Source: Phycisphaerales bacterium
GTDB lineage: Bacteria > Planctomycetota > Phycisphaerae > Phycisphaerales > UBA1924
Direction of reading: 5' to 3'
DNA length: 50,448 nt
Assembly (NCBI GenBank): GCA_029260475.1
Contig: JAJDDE010000022.1
Span: 1 to 50,448 of the forward strand
The notes beneath the pieces are model-generated. The model made no database searches and was not told the origin of the DNA. It saw only the letters and a list, made by a program, of their open reading frames with translations. Shown piece by piece: positions 8,534 to 17,193 of the stretch; the stretch's first letter is position 1, and the number at the start of each line of letters is the position of its first letter. The position numbers and the translations under genes were made by a program.

Positions 8534-10854
8534 CAGCCCACACCCCCCGCTCGGATGACAACGATCCACACGACGAAGAGCAGCAACACGAGGCCGACAG
8601 CCATCCCGCCCGCGTAGCCCTGCAGCACACCCGACTGCGTCGGGCGGATCGCCTTGGCGAGCGTCTTGGGCAGGCTGCCCGCGACGGTGACGGCGCCATC
8701 GACGAGCGTTTTGTCGATAAGGTGGAAGATGTGACTGACGACGAGCAGCGGCACGCGGATCACCATGTTGTAGAACTCGTCCACGTACCACTTGTTCTGC
8801 GCCCACGTCGGGATCGGGCCGAGCATCGGCAGCAGCTTGTCGGCACGCGAATGTGCGGCCTCGGTGCGGTTGCCGATGAACAGGCCCGCCGGGCCTTTGG
8901 GGCCGTGCAGGAACGCGGCGGCGAGGATGCCCACGAGGCCGAAGAGCGCCGAGACGTAGTACATCACCTTGTGCGGGTCCATGCCGAGGAACGTGCCGGC
9001 CTTCATGGCGCGCTCGTCCTTCTCGGCGTGATCATCGTCGTGGGAGTGACCGTCTTCGCCGTCGTGGCCCGGGTGGCTCGCGGGAATGACCTCGGCGTCG
9101 CCGATGCGGAGCGCGTGCTCCGCGCCGTGATCGTCGGGGTGGTCATCACCGTGGTGCCCGTGGGGCGAGACGTACGCCGCCGAGGAATCGGAGAGCAGCC
9201 CGCCGACCCAGCCCTTGCCCTCATCGGGCTTCACGAAGTACGTCGCGGCCGCCACGAGGCACGCCACAGCAAGAATCGCCAGCACCGCGTTGATCGCCCA
9301 GCCGGGCGGGTGCGGGTGGAAGTGGCTGTGGTCGTGGTCCTCGGCGTGATGCTCGTCGCCCGGTTCGTACTGCGCGGGGCCTACGAAGACGCGGAAGAAG
9401 ACGCGGAACGTGTAGTACGCGGTCAGCCCGGCGGTGAACAGCAGCACCCAGCCGATGAGCTGACCCCAGGGCGTGATAAACGCCTCGGCGAGGATCATGT
9501 CCTTGCTGAAATAACCCGCGGTAAACGGCACACCCGCGAGGTTCAGGCAACCGATGAACATCGCGATCGTCACGATGCGCCAGCCCGGCTGCGACCACAG
9601 ACCGCTGAGCTTGCGGAGGTCGAGCTGGCCCGCGAAGCCGTGCATCACGGCGCCGCACGCGAGGAAGAGCGTTGCCTTAAAGAAGGCGTGCGTGAAGACG
9701 TGGAAGGCAGCGCCGGTCGTCGTGAGCACGCCCAGGCCCGCGAACATGTAGCCGAGCTGCGAGACCGTGGAGTACGCCATGATGCGTTTGATGTCGAACT
9801 GCGCCATGCCGATGGTCGCCGCGAGCAGCGCGGTGACCATGCCTACGTAGCCGACGACCTGCAGGGCGATCATCGAACCGTCACTCAGCGTAAAGAGTGG
9901 GAAGCAGCGGGCGATCAGGTAGACGCCCGCGGTCACCATCGTCGCGGCGTGGATGAGCGCCGAGACCGGGGTCGGGCCCTCCATCGCGTCGGGCAGCCAG
10001 ACATAGAGGGGGAACTGGGCGGATTTGCCGAAGGCGCCGAGCATGAGCAGGCACGGGATCGCCCACGTCACCCAGCCCGAGATCGGGTCCCCGGCGACGT
10101 TGACGGCGTGCCCGTCGCTGATGAGTGGGAAGAGCTCCGCGTACTCGACGGTACCGAAGGTGATGTAGATCAGGAAGATGCCGAGGGCGAGACCGACGTC
10201 ACCGATGCGGTTGACGATAAAGGCCTTCTTGGCCGCCGCCACCGCTTCGGGCTTGGTGTAGAAGTAGCCGATCAGCAGGTAGCTGCAGAGACCGACGCCC
10301 TCCCACCCCAGGTAGAGCAGGACGAGGTTATCGCCCATGACAAGGCACGCCATCGAGAAGACAAAGAGGCCGAAGGCGCCGAAGAAGCGTGCGTACCCCT
10401 TGTCGCCCGCCATGTACTCGCTGGCGTACAGCGCGATGAGCGCACCGAGCCCGGTGACAAAGAGCATCCAGAGCCAGCTCAGACCGTCCATGTAGAACGA
10501 GAAGTTGGCGGTGAAGGTCTCGCCTGCGCCGCCCGAGCCCCACGACGCGTTGATCCACTCGAAGGCGTGGGCGATGTGCGCCCCGTCGCCGTTCCAGTTG
10601 AGGAAACCGACGAGCGTGATGACGAAGGCCACCGCGATCGTTCCGACCACGCCCCACGCGGGGAGCTTGGTGCGAACCTTGAAGCACAGCATCAGGGCAC
10701 TGGCGATCGCCCCGAGGATCGCGAGGAGGGGCACGAGCACCATGAGCCCGGAGCCCGCGCCGCTCGCGAGAGCGTCCTTCGAACCCGTGTACGACGCCGC
10801 GGCGTCGGCCGCGAGGGTCGTGATGGGCATCAGGCTGGTGAGTCCGTCGAGCAC
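8533..10854 (-). CDS. nuoL: NADH-quinone oxidoreductase subunit L with His/Asp-rich loops
   Basis: Distal antiporter-like subunit of complex I, including the long lateral helix. 773 aa, longer than the usual 600-680. Start GTG 10854 has AAGGAA about 7 nt upstream. Family motifs are GWEGVGLCSYLLIGYFYTK, AFIVNRIGDVGLALGIF, PLYVWLPDAMEGPTPVSALI and ALIHAATMVTAGVYLIAR. The extra length comes from two hydrophilic segments near the C-terminal third: one with EHHAEDHDHSHFHPHP at about 505-520 and a second at about 560-615 full of His, Asp and Glu. Such stretches could bind Ni, Zn or Cu or act as a proton buffer; this is inference. A 38-nt gap separates it from nuoK. Confidence 0.96.
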   Translation of the reverse strand: MLDGLTSLMPITTLAADAAASYTGSKDALASGAGSGLMVLVPLLAILGAIASALMLCFKVRTKLPAWGVVGTIAVAFVITLVGFLNWNGDGAHIAHAFEWINASWGSGGAGETFTANFSFYMDGLSWLWMLFVTGLGALIALYASEYMAGDKGYARFFGAFGLFVFSMACLVMGDNLVLLYLGWEGVGLCSYLLIGYFYTKPEAVAAAKKAFIVNRIGDVGLALGIFLIYITFGTVEYAELFPLISDGHAVNVAGDPISGWVTWAIPCLLMLGAFGKSAQFPLYVWLPDAMEGPTPVSALIHAATMVTAGVYLIARCFPLFTLSDGSMIALQVVGYVGMVTALLAATIGMAQFDIKRIMAYSTVSQLGYMFAGLGVLTTTGAAFHVFTHAFFKATLFLACGAVMHGFAGQLDLRKLSGLWSQPGWRIVTIAMFIGCLNLAGVPFTAGYFSKDMILAEAFITPWGQLIGWVLLFTAGLTAYYTFRVFFRVFVGPAQYEPGDEHHAEDHDHSHFHPHPPGWAINAVLAILAVACLVAAATYFVKPDEGKGWVGGLLSDSSAAYVSPHGHHGDDHPDDHGAEHALRIGDAEVIPASHPGHDGEDGHSHDDDHAEKDERAMKAGTFLGMDPHKVMYYVSALFGLVGILAAAFLHGPKGPAGLFIGNRTEAAHSRADKLLPMLGPIPTWAQNKWYVDEFYNMVIRVPLLVVSHIFHLIDKTLVDGAVTVAGSLPKTLAKAIRPTQSGVLQGYAGGMAVGLVLLLFVVWIVVIRAGGVG

Positions 10855-10892
10855 AGTGGTTCCTTGCCGGTGTGTTCCGCGTGAGGGGGGCC

Positions 10893-11264
10893 TCAGCCGC
10901 GGAGCAGCGCCCAGTCCTCCGCGTTGAGCGTCTCACGCCTGCGGAAGAGCAGGACGACGAGCGCGAGTGCCAACGCCGCTTCGGCGGCGGCGATGGTGAG
11001 CACAAAGATCACGAAGACCTCACCGGAGTGGTTGAGGTGGTACTTGCTGAAGGCGATAAGCGCGAGGCCCGCCGCCTGGAACATCATCTCGGTGCACAGG
11101 AACATGACGATCATGTTCCGGCGGGTGAGGAAGCCGATCACGCCCAACGCGAAGAGCGTCGCGGACACGAAGAGGTAGTGGTAGAGCGAGACGCCAACGT
11201 CTCCGAAGATGTCCGGCGCGACGGTGGTGACGGGTTCGGCGATATGGGCGAGCGATGTGATCAC
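10893..11264 (-). CDS. nuoK: NADH-quinone oxidoreductase subunit K
   Basis: Small three-helix subunit (MrpC-like) at the junction of the complex I proton path. 123 aa. It contains LFVSATLFALGVIGFLTRRN, then MIVMFLCTEMMFQAAGLALI with the conserved glutamate of helix 2, and FVIFVLTIAAAEAALALALV with the second conserved glutamate. Start GTG 11264 overlaps the nuoJ stop (GTGA). The N-terminal 25 residues before the first helix are somewhat longer than in E. coli NuoK. Order and overlap with nuoJ and nuoL support the call. Confidence 0.96.
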   Translation of the reverse strand: MITSLAHIAEPVTTVAPDIFGDVGVSLYHYLFVSATLFALGVIGFLTRRNMIVMFLCTEMMFQAAGLALIAFSKYHLNHSGEVFVIFVLTIAAAEAALALALVVLLFRRRETLNAEDWALLRG

Positions 11265-12337
11265 ATGCCACCCCCGACGTGCGCGACGTCGTCATCGAAG
11301 CCTTGGCCGAGTGTTCGCAGTTGGGCGGCCTTCTCGTCCTCGCCCAGTTCGATCTGCTTGCGGGCGAGCACGACCGCGCCGAGCATCGCCATGAGCAGGA
11401 TGATGCCTGCGATTTCGAGGGCCATCGGGTGCTTCGCGATCAGCGTAAACCCCACACCCTCGGCGTTGGTGATGCCCCGTTCGGCGGGCAGCGTGACGAG
11501 CACGGTGTCGCCGTGAATGGTCTCGGGCAGCATCGATCGGAAGCGCGTATCGGTTTCGAGCCCGTGGTCGAACCTCTCGCGGTCCTCGATCTTGAACGCC
11601 ATCGTGCGGAGGTTCGCGTCGAAGCCATCGTTCACCTCTTCGACGGTGGGCTCTGCGATGCCGTGGTCGAAGACCGCGGCCTGCTCGAACTCGCGGATGA
11701 CCTTGTTCGGCAAGACCCCGAGGATCGGGGCCTCGAGGCTGTGGACGCTGGGGCGGATCACCTGGCGCGAGTCCTGCAGGTCCGACATGCCATGGGCCAT
11801 CATGCCCGTGAGGACCGCGAGGAGGGCGAAGCCCGCGAGCGTCGCGGTGAGGGGCTCACGCGCGGTGGAGTCGTAGCCCTCGAGGCTCGCGACCTTCTCT
11901 TCGGACGGGGCCTGTGTCGCGAGCATGATCACGAAGAGGTACGTGATCAGGATCGCGCCCGCGTAGATGATGATGAGCGCGAAGGCCATGAACTCCGCCT
12001 GCATCAGCAGGTACATGGCACTCGAGCTGAGGATCGTCAGGATGAAGTAGATGGCGGCGTACACCGGCTTCGGGTGGGTGATCACCCGGAGGCCCGACAG
12101 GATCGCGATCAGGGCGAAGACGTAAAAATAGAGATTCGGGAGATCCCCCGCCTCGTTGCCCCTGATGCCCAGCAGTACGAGAACGCCGCCGAACGCGGCA
12201 CCCACCACGAGCCCGCCGATGATCTGCGGCGAAACGCCCTTGCGCGGCGACGCCAGTGCGACGCCCACAGCGCCGAGCGTCAGCAACACATAAAAAAGGA
12301 CTGGGTTGAAAAGCTCGTGCAAAGTCGGAGGACCCAT
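11261..12337 (-). CDS. nuoJ: NADH-quinone oxidoreductase subunit J with enlarged soluble insert
   Basis: Five-helix subunit of the complex I membrane arm. Core features are VITHPKPVYAAIYFILTILS, then SAMYLLMQAEFMAFALIIIY and YAGAILITYLFVIMLA, the highly conserved helix 3 (pi-bulge) region. At about 358 aa it is about twice the E. coli length. The extra is an about 110-residue hydrophilic stretch between helix 4 and helix 5 (about residues 190-305: FEQAAVFDHGIAEPTVEEVN and following), followed by the last helix and a charged tail. Start ATG 12337 is used; GTG 12349 four codons earlier is an alternative, and neither has a strong Shine-Dalgarno sequence. It heads nuoJKLMN; nuoA-I are not adjacent, since pgsA diverges immediately upstream. 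Confidence 0.92.
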   Translation of the reverse strand: MGPPTLHELFNPVLFYVLLTLGAVGVALASPRKGVSPQIIGGLVVGAAFGGVLVLLGIRGNEAGDLPNLYFYVFALIAILSGLRVITHPKPVYAAIYFILTILSSSAMYLLMQAEFMAFALIIIYAGAILITYLFVIMLATQAPSEEKVASLEGYDSTAREPLTATLAGFALLAVLTGMMAHGMSDLQDSRQVIRPSVHSLEAPILGVLPNKVIREFEQAAVFDHGIAEPTVEEVNDGFDANLRTMAFKIEDRERFDHGLETDTRFRSMLPETIHGDTVLVTLPAERGITNAEGVGFTLIAKHPMALEIAGIILLMAMLGAVVLARKQIELGEDEKAAQLRTLGQGFDDDVAHVGGGM

Positions 12338-12414
12338 CTCATCGTGCACGGATCAGCCGGGGCGGTTTCCGCCCCTCGCCGTCCGTAGCGGGCGTGAGCA
12401 TAAGGGGGCTCGGC

Positions 12415-13083
12415 ATGAGCGGCAACCACACCGCTACCCTCATGTGGATGACCGAAACCCCTATATCCGGACCGGCTTCGGGCTGGCGGGCGCGGACGCC
12501 CAACGCGCTCACGCTGCTCCGTCTGATCATGACGATCGGGTGCGTCGCCCTGCTCACGGTCTACGACGCCTCGGAACCCGGCAGCTCCGGAGCCGCGATC
12601 ACGTGGGGAGCTTTCGCACTCTTTGTGCTCGCCTCGGTCACAGACGCGCTGGACGGGTACCTCGCGCGCCGTTGGAACGCGACCAGCCGCTTCGGGCGGG
12701 TGATGGACCCGTTAGCGGACAAGGTGCTGGTGCTGGGCGTCTTCATCGTGCTCGCGGGGCCCAACTTCGTGGACGGTGCGGGCACCCTGGTAACGGGCGT
12801 CGCGCCGTGGATGCCCGTGGTCGCGCTCACGCGCGAGCTGCTCGTCACCTCGCTCCGCGCGGTGTACGAGGGCGCGGGCATCGATTTCTCAGCGATCTGG
12901 ACGGGCAAGATCAAAATGATCGCCCAAGTCGGTGGGCTCTCGCTCATTCTCTTCGCGTTGCGATCCGACGCCGAGCACTGGCTCACGATCAAGTCCGTCG
13001 CCGCGTGGAGCATCACCGTCGTCACCGCGCTCTCGATGGTCCCCTACATCCAGAAGGCTCGGGCCGCGGCGGGGACGGTCTGA
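12415..13083 (+). CDS. pgsA: CDP-diacylglycerol-glycerol-3-phosphate 3-phosphatidyltransferase
   Basis: Makes phosphatidylglycerol phosphate from CDP-diacylglycerol and glycerol-3-phosphate in the inner membrane. The CDP-alcohol phosphotransferase signature D-x2-DG-x2-AR-x8-G-x3-D-x3-D is complete, from TDALDGYLARR through GRVMDPLADK, at about residues 78-105. Several helices flank it, and the sequence begins the usual way with TPNALTLLRLIMTIGCVALL. Start ATG 12415 is preferred because AAGGGGG lies 8 nt upstream; ATG 12442 or 12448 are alternatives closer to the family consensus. The stop overlaps the start of pgpA (TGATG), so the kinase-independent pair that makes phosphatidylglycerol is coupled. 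Confidence 0.93.
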   Translation: MSGNHTATLMWMTETPISGPASGWRARTPNALTLLRLIMTIGCVALLTVYDASEPGSSGAAITWGAFALFVLASVTDALDGYLARRWNATSRFGRVMDPLADKVLVLGVFIVLAGPNFVDGAGTLVTGVAPWMPVVALTRELLVTSLRAVYEGAGIDFSAIWTGKIKMIAQVGGLSLILFALRSDAEHWLTIKSVAAWSITVVTALSMVPYIQKARAAAGTV

Positions 13084-13655
13084 TGGCGCTGCCCGACGCT
13101 GCGAAGAACAAGCACCGCGCGCCCCTGCGACCCTTCGATGTGCCCACCGCGTCGCTGAGCGTGTTCGGCCTCGGATTCCTGCGCCCCGCGCCGGGGACGT
13201 GGGGATCGCTCCCCACGCCCGCGATCATCGCGGTGCTGCTGCTCGCCGGGGCGCCGTGGTGGAGCGTCACGCTGACGACCGCGACGCTGTTCGTGCTGTC
13301 GAGCGCCGCGTGCGTCGCGTTCGGGCGTTACGCGGAGACGCGGTTCGGAAGAAAAGACGCGGGCGAGGTCGTCTGTGACGAGACGGCCGGCGTGTCGCTC
13401 TCACTCTTCTTCATCCCCCCATCGCTCGCCTCGAAGTGCGCCCTCGACGCGAACGCTCCGCTCGACGCGTTGCTCTGGACCGCCCTGCTCACGGGCAGCG
13501 CGTTCCTGCTGTTTCGGATCAGCGACATCATCAAACCGCAACCCGCGCGGATGCTCGAGCGCCTGCCCTACGGCTGGGGCGTGCTCGTCGATGACCTCGT
13601 AGCGGGCGCCTATAGCGCGATCGTCTGGTGGCTGCTCGTGCTGGCCCTGCTGTAA
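13083..13655 (+). CDS. pgpA: Phosphatidylglycerophosphatase A
   Basis: Dephosphorylates the PgsA product to phosphatidylglycerol. 190 aa from ATG 13083, overlapping the pgsA stop by one base. Family motifs are all present: GLGFLRPAPGTWGSLPTPAI near residues 26-45, RKDAGEVVCDETAGVSLSLF (acidic metal-binding DE), FRISDIIKPQPARMLERLPY, and the C-terminal GWGVLVDDLVAGAYSAI with the DD pair. Three or four membrane segments. The middle loop (IPPSLASKCALDANAPLDAL) is slightly longer than in E. coli. Convergent with comM. Confidence 0.95.
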   Translation: MALPDAAKNKHRAPLRPFDVPTASLSVFGLGFLRPAPGTWGSLPTPAIIAVLLLAGAPWWSVTLTTATLFVLSSAACVAFGRYAETRFGRKDAGEVVCDETAGVSLSLFFIPPSLASKCALDANAPLDALLWTALLTGSAFLLFRISDIIKPQPARMLERLPYGWGVLVDDLVAGAYSAIVWWLLVLALL

Positions 13656-13664
13656 TTCGGCCTG

Positions 13665-15221
13665 CTACACGTCGCGATCGAGCAGGCGGTACTGCACCGC
13701 CTCCGCGACGTGCCCGATGCCCACGTCCTGCAGCCCTTCCATGTCCGCGATCGTGCGCGCCACGCGCCGGATCTTGTCGTAGGCGCGGGCGCTCAGCTTG
13801 AGCTCGGTGATCGCGGTGCCCAGGAGCGTCTTGGTCTCCTCGGCCAGCGGCGCGAACTCGTCGAGCTGGCGACCCGAGAGCTCGCCGTTGAGCGCGTCGC
13901 CCTGACGTGCGCGCTGACGCTCGCGCGAAGCACACACGCGGTCACGCATCTGCTGCGTCGAGGTGCCCGTCTTCTCCGAGGTGTCGGACAGCTCCTTCCA
14001 GGGCACCGCGGGCGCCTCGACGTGGATGTCGATCCGGTCCACCAGCGGGCGCGAGAGCTTGCCGAGATACCGTTCCATCGCGCGACGACCCGCCGCGTCC
14101 GTAGGCATGTCCCCCTTAGGTGTCGGGTTCATCGCGGCGACCAGCATGAACCGCGCGGGGAACCGCACCGAGGCGTGCGCACGGCTCACCGTCACCTGCC
14201 CGTCCTCCAACGGCTGACGCAGCGTGTCGAGGACCGAACGCGGGAACTCGGGGAGTTCGTCGAGAAAAAGGATGCCGCGATGCGCCAGGCTGATCTCGCC
14301 CGGTCGGGGGACCGCGCCGCCCCCGATGACCGCCGCGGAACTCGCGGTGTGGTGAGGCGTGCGCACGGGTCGGGACGTCACCAACCCGGTGCGCGCATGT
14401 CCGTTGCTCTTGGCGTCGTCGCGCGCACGCTCGCCCGCGGCGCTGTAGATCCGCGTGACTTCCAGCGTCTCGCGTGCCGACATCGGCGGCAGTACACCCG
14501 GGAGCGCACGCGCCATCATCGTCTTGCCCGTGCCGGCGGGCCCGAGCATGAGCATGTTGTGAAGACCCGCCGCGGCGATGGTGACGGCGCGTTTCACGGG
14601 CTCTTGCCCGCGCACGTCCGCGAAATCGACGGGAGGCAGCGAGGCCTCGATGAGCCGCTCGAGGTCCACAGGCGGGTGTGGCTCGGGCTCCAATTGCCCG
14701 TTGAGCAGTCCGACGAGCTGCGTGATGGATTCCACCCCCATCACCTCCACGCCCTCGACAACCGCCGCCTCTCCCGCGTTAGCCGCGGGCAGGATCACGC
14801 CCTTCAGGCGGCGCTCCTTCGCGTACATCGCCATCGCGAGAGCACCGCGGATCGGGCGCACGCGCCCGTCCAAGGCCAGCTCGCCACCGACGAGGTAGCC
14901 CCGATGGTCAAGCCCCTCCTCGGGCCTCGCTCGGACGACCTGGGTCGCTTCGAGGAGCCCGAGGGCGATCGGTAGGTCGTAGACCGGCCCCTCCTTGCGG
15001 ACGTGGGCCGGCGCAAGGTTGATCAGCAGACGACCCGTCGGAAAGAAATAACCCGCGTTCGCGAGCGCCGAACGTACCCGCTCGAGAGACTCGCGGACCG
15101 CGGCGTCAGGAAGACCGACCATCGTCTGGCGGTCCATGCCCTCGTCGGAGTGATCGATCTCGATCTCGCACCGCTCGGCGTCGATCCCATGGAGGACAAA
15201 GCTCTGAACTCGTGCCAACAT
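13665..15221 (-). CDS. comM: ComM/YifB-type Mg-chelatase-like AAA+ ATPase
   Basis: Hexameric AAA+ helicase of the ComM family, which in naturally transformable bacteria drives branch migration of integrated DNA. 518 aa. It has an N-terminal ribosomal-S5/Lon-like domain (DLPIALGLLEATQVV; YLVGGELALDGRVRPIRGAL), a central ATPase with Walker A GPAGTGKTMMAR at about 218-229 and Walker B GILFLDELPEF at about 315, the FMLVAAMNPTPKGD sensor-like motif, and the C-terminal Mg-chelatase domain (LSGRQLDEFAPLAEETKTLL, then LKLSARAYDKIRRVARTIAD). ATG 15221 lacks a Shine-Dalgarno sequence but sits 6 nt after a -10 hexamer, so translation is probably leaderless. Diverges from the globin gene. Confidence 0.94.
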   Translation of the reverse strand: MLARVQSFVLHGIDAERCEIEIDHSDEGMDRQTMVGLPDAAVRESLERVRSALANAGYFFPTGRLLINLAPAHVRKEGPVYDLPIALGLLEATQVVRARPEEGLDHRGYLVGGELALDGRVRPIRGALAMAMYAKERRLKGVILPAANAGEAAVVEGVEVMGVESITQLVGLLNGQLEPEPHPPVDLERLIEASLPPVDFADVRGQEPVKRAVTIAAAGLHNMLMLGPAGTGKTMMARALPGVLPPMSARETLEVTRIYSAAGERARDDAKSNGHARTGLVTSRPVRTPHHTASSAAVIGGGAVPRPGEISLAHRGILFLDELPEFPRSVLDTLRQPLEDGQVTVSRAHASVRFPARFMLVAAMNPTPKGDMPTDAAGRRAMERYLGKLSRPLVDRIDIHVEAPAVPWKELSDTSEKTGTSTQQMRDRVCASRERQRARQGDALNGELSGRQLDEFAPLAEETKTLLGTAITELKLSARAYDKIRRVARTIADMEGLQDVGIGHVAEAVQYRLLDRDV

Positions 15222-15227
15222 ACCCCA

Positions 15228-15255
15228 AACATAACGAACACGAGCCGTACGTCAA
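15228..15255 (-). promoter_or_regulatory. Promoter of comM (TTGACG - 16 bp - TATGTT)
   Basis: On the minus strand, TTGACG (15255-15250) and TATGTT (15233-15228) are 16 bp apart, a good sigma-70-like match. Only 6 nt separate the -10 hexamer from ATG 15221, so the transcript would begin at or next to the start codon. Confidence 0.65.
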
Positions 15256-15279
15256 GCCCGATGTTGGACCGACTATCCT
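15251..15279 (+). promoter_or_regulatory. Putative promoter of the globin gene
   Basis: TATCCT (15274-15279) ends 6 nt before ATG 15286. The hexamer 17 bp upstream (GTCAAG, 15251-15256) is a weak -35 and overlaps the -35 of the divergent comM promoter, so the two may compete for polymerase. There is no Shine-Dalgarno sequence. Confidence 0.4.
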
Positions 15280-15285
15280 CCTGAC

Positions 15286-15684
15286 ATGTCCCTGCCCGTC
15301 TCCGTCTTTGGCCCTGACCACTCTCCCTACGAGGCGATCGGGGGCGAGGAACGCGTCAGGGCCCTCGTGGACGCGTTTTACGACCGCGTCAGGTTCGATT
15401 CGCCCGTCATGAAGGCCCTGCACCCCGCGGACCTCACAGAATCTCGCGACAAGCTGTACGAATTCCTCTCGGGCTGGTTGGGTGGGTCGCCCCTGTACAC
15501 CGAGAAACACGGCCATCCGCGTCTCCGCATGCGTCACATGCCCTTTGCGATCGATGAGGAGGCGGTGCGTGAGTGGCTGCGCTGCATGGAGGGTGCGATG
15601 GACGACCTGGGGATCGAGGGCGACCTGCGGGCGTTCCTCACCCAACGATTCACCCACACCGCGGAGTTCATGCGGAACCGATGA
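15286..15684 (+). CDS. Truncated hemoglobin, group II (trHbO-like)
   Basis: Small haem protein with the 2-on-2 globin fold, known in this class for O2/NO/peroxide chemistry rather than storage. 132 aa. Diagnostic positions are visible: YEAIGG opening helix A/B, Tyr32 at B10 (AFYDRV), the FLSGWLGGSPLYTEKHGHPR stretch typical of group II, proximal His84 in RMRHMPFAI, and Trp97 at position G8 (VREWLRCM), a group II/III marker. The C-terminal helix H ends FTHTAEFMRN. Start ATG 15286 follows a -10-like hexamer by 6 nt. There is no downstream partner on this strand within 180 bp. Confidence 0.94.
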   Translation: MSLPVSVFGPDHSPYEAIGGEERVRALVDAFYDRVRFDSPVMKALHPADLTESRDKLYEFLSGWLGGSPLYTEKHGHPRLRMRHMPFAIDEEAVREWLRCMEGAMDDLGIEGDLRAFLTQRFTHTAEFMRNR

Positions 15685-15867
15685 GGTGAACCCCAGCCAC
15701 CTTGATGCGTCACATCGGTACCGCACGGAAGGGGTGATGATGACCGGCGGAGGCCACATGATCCCACTGTTCCATCTCACGCTGCTCCCTGAGAGACTCG
15801 CGTCAGTTGTCAAACAGTCACGCAAGGCCCCCCGCCCCCGCTGGACACCCTTTCGAGGTTTCGCGTC

Positions 15868-17193
15868 ATGACGAGCCGTCAGATTCTCCGCGCCGGACTC
15901 GTTGGAGCGCTCTGCGTCGCCGGGGCGCTCCTCGCGGGCGCCCAACAGCAGGCCAAGCCTCTGAAACCCGGGCAACTCCCGATTAATGATCAGGGCGACG
16001 TGCTCACGCGCGACATCGCGAGTTCACGCCGTTGGACCCTGCGCGCACAGGTGCGCCTGCTCGGCGCACAGCCCCGTGCGCTGAACCCGGAGAACATCAC
16101 GCCCACGCAGTTCATCCGGTTCGACAAGGCGCAGTTCGTCTACCCCCTCATCGGTGAGACCGCCTCCTCGGTCCCTTACCCCGAAGAGGCACGGATGCGC
16201 CTGCAACTCGACCGGCGGGCGCCGCGGGACCGCCGGGTGATGCCGGACCAGCGGTGGCCGGTGAACGAGAACGTCATCACGAACCTGTACGAGACCATTG
16301 AGGGGTACCAGGGCCCGACGAGCCTGATGCGCCTGACCGCTCCTGAGATCAGCAGCAACAGCTTGCTCTTCCAGATCGAGCTGGACGTGCGCACGTGGGA
16401 GACCCGGATCGACGAGGCCCGCGCCGACGCGATCGAGTGGCCCACCGAGCCTTGGCCGCCCCAGCTCGTCAGCAACCTCGAGCCCCACCTCTACGTGAAC
16501 CCCGAACACCCTGCGATCCAGGCCCTGCTGGCCCGGTTCATCAACGGGAAAGACCCGCGCGACGTGCGTCCCTACGCGCTCGCCAAGCACCTCGCGGGGC
16601 GTGTCGTCGATTACATCGAGTTTAGGGACACGGACCTGCACTCGTTGGGTCGGAGCAGTTCGCCCTCGCGCGGGCAGTCGATCCTCGTGAACGGGTTCCG
16701 CGTGAACGGCTCGGTGAGCATGGCGCTCACGGGCGAGGGATCCCGGTTCGACGCCCCGGCGCTGCTGTGTGCGCTGTACCGAGCCGCGGGGTTGCCGGCA
16801 CGACTGGTCATCGGCTACGACGCGGACGTGCAGCGGAAACGTGCCGACGGGCTGCCCGAGATGCGCTCCTGGGTTGAGTTCGCGCTGCTCGACGAGGATC
16901 GGAACGCGACCGAGTGGATCCCGGTCGACATCACGCGTCAGCGCGACTTCTCCGACCGCGCCCCGCCCCTGGACCAGCGCTGGCAGCACTTCGGGCACAA
17001 CGAGGAGTTCGATTTCGTGATCCCGATCAGCCACCACTGGCACCCGCCGACAACCGTGACCAACGACGGCCCGCCCGCCCTCTGGGGCTGGCTGCCCGAG
17101 CCCGTCATCCCCGCGGTGGACACCGAAATCATCTTTGAGGCGGGTCAGACCCCGACAAGGGCGACGGATCCTGTGGACCCGTTCCGCAGGTGA
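15868..17193 (+). CDS. Secreted transglutaminase-fold protein lacking catalytic Cys and His
   Basis: Exported 441-aa protein with signal peptide MTSRQILRAGLVGALCVAGA, cut near AGA/QQQ. Residues about 245-360 match a transglutaminase-like core: the helix DAPALLCALYRAAGLPARLV, strand VIGYDADV, SWVEFALL and WIPVDITR. In active members the helix starts with Cys and the next strand with His (HAWVE), followed by Asp. Here the positions read Ser292 (GEGSRFDAP), Arg333 (MRSWVE) and Asp354, so two of the three catalytic residues are replaced and a binding or structural role is likely. The N-terminal 230 residues are unrecognised. Standalone gene; its role in the cell envelope is unknown. Confidence 0.8.
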   Translation: MTSRQILRAGLVGALCVAGALLAGAQQQAKPLKPGQLPINDQGDVLTRDIASSRRWTLRAQVRLLGAQPRALNPENITPTQFIRFDKAQFVYPLIGETASSVPYPEEARMRLQLDRRAPRDRRVMPDQRWPVNENVITNLYETIEGYQGPTSLMRLTAPEISSNSLLFQIELDVRTWETRIDEARADAIEWPTEPWPPQLVSNLEPHLYVNPEHPAIQALLARFINGKDPRDVRPYALAKHLAGRVVDYIEFRDTDLHSLGRSSSPSRGQSILVNGFRVNGSVSMALTGEGSRFDAPALLCALYRAAGLPARLVIGYDADVQRKRADGLPEMRSWVEFALLDEDRNATEWIPVDITRQRDFSDRAPPLDQRWQHFGHNEEFDFVIPISHHWHPPTTVTNDGPPALWGWLPEPVIPAVDTEIIFEAGQTPTRATDPVDPFRR

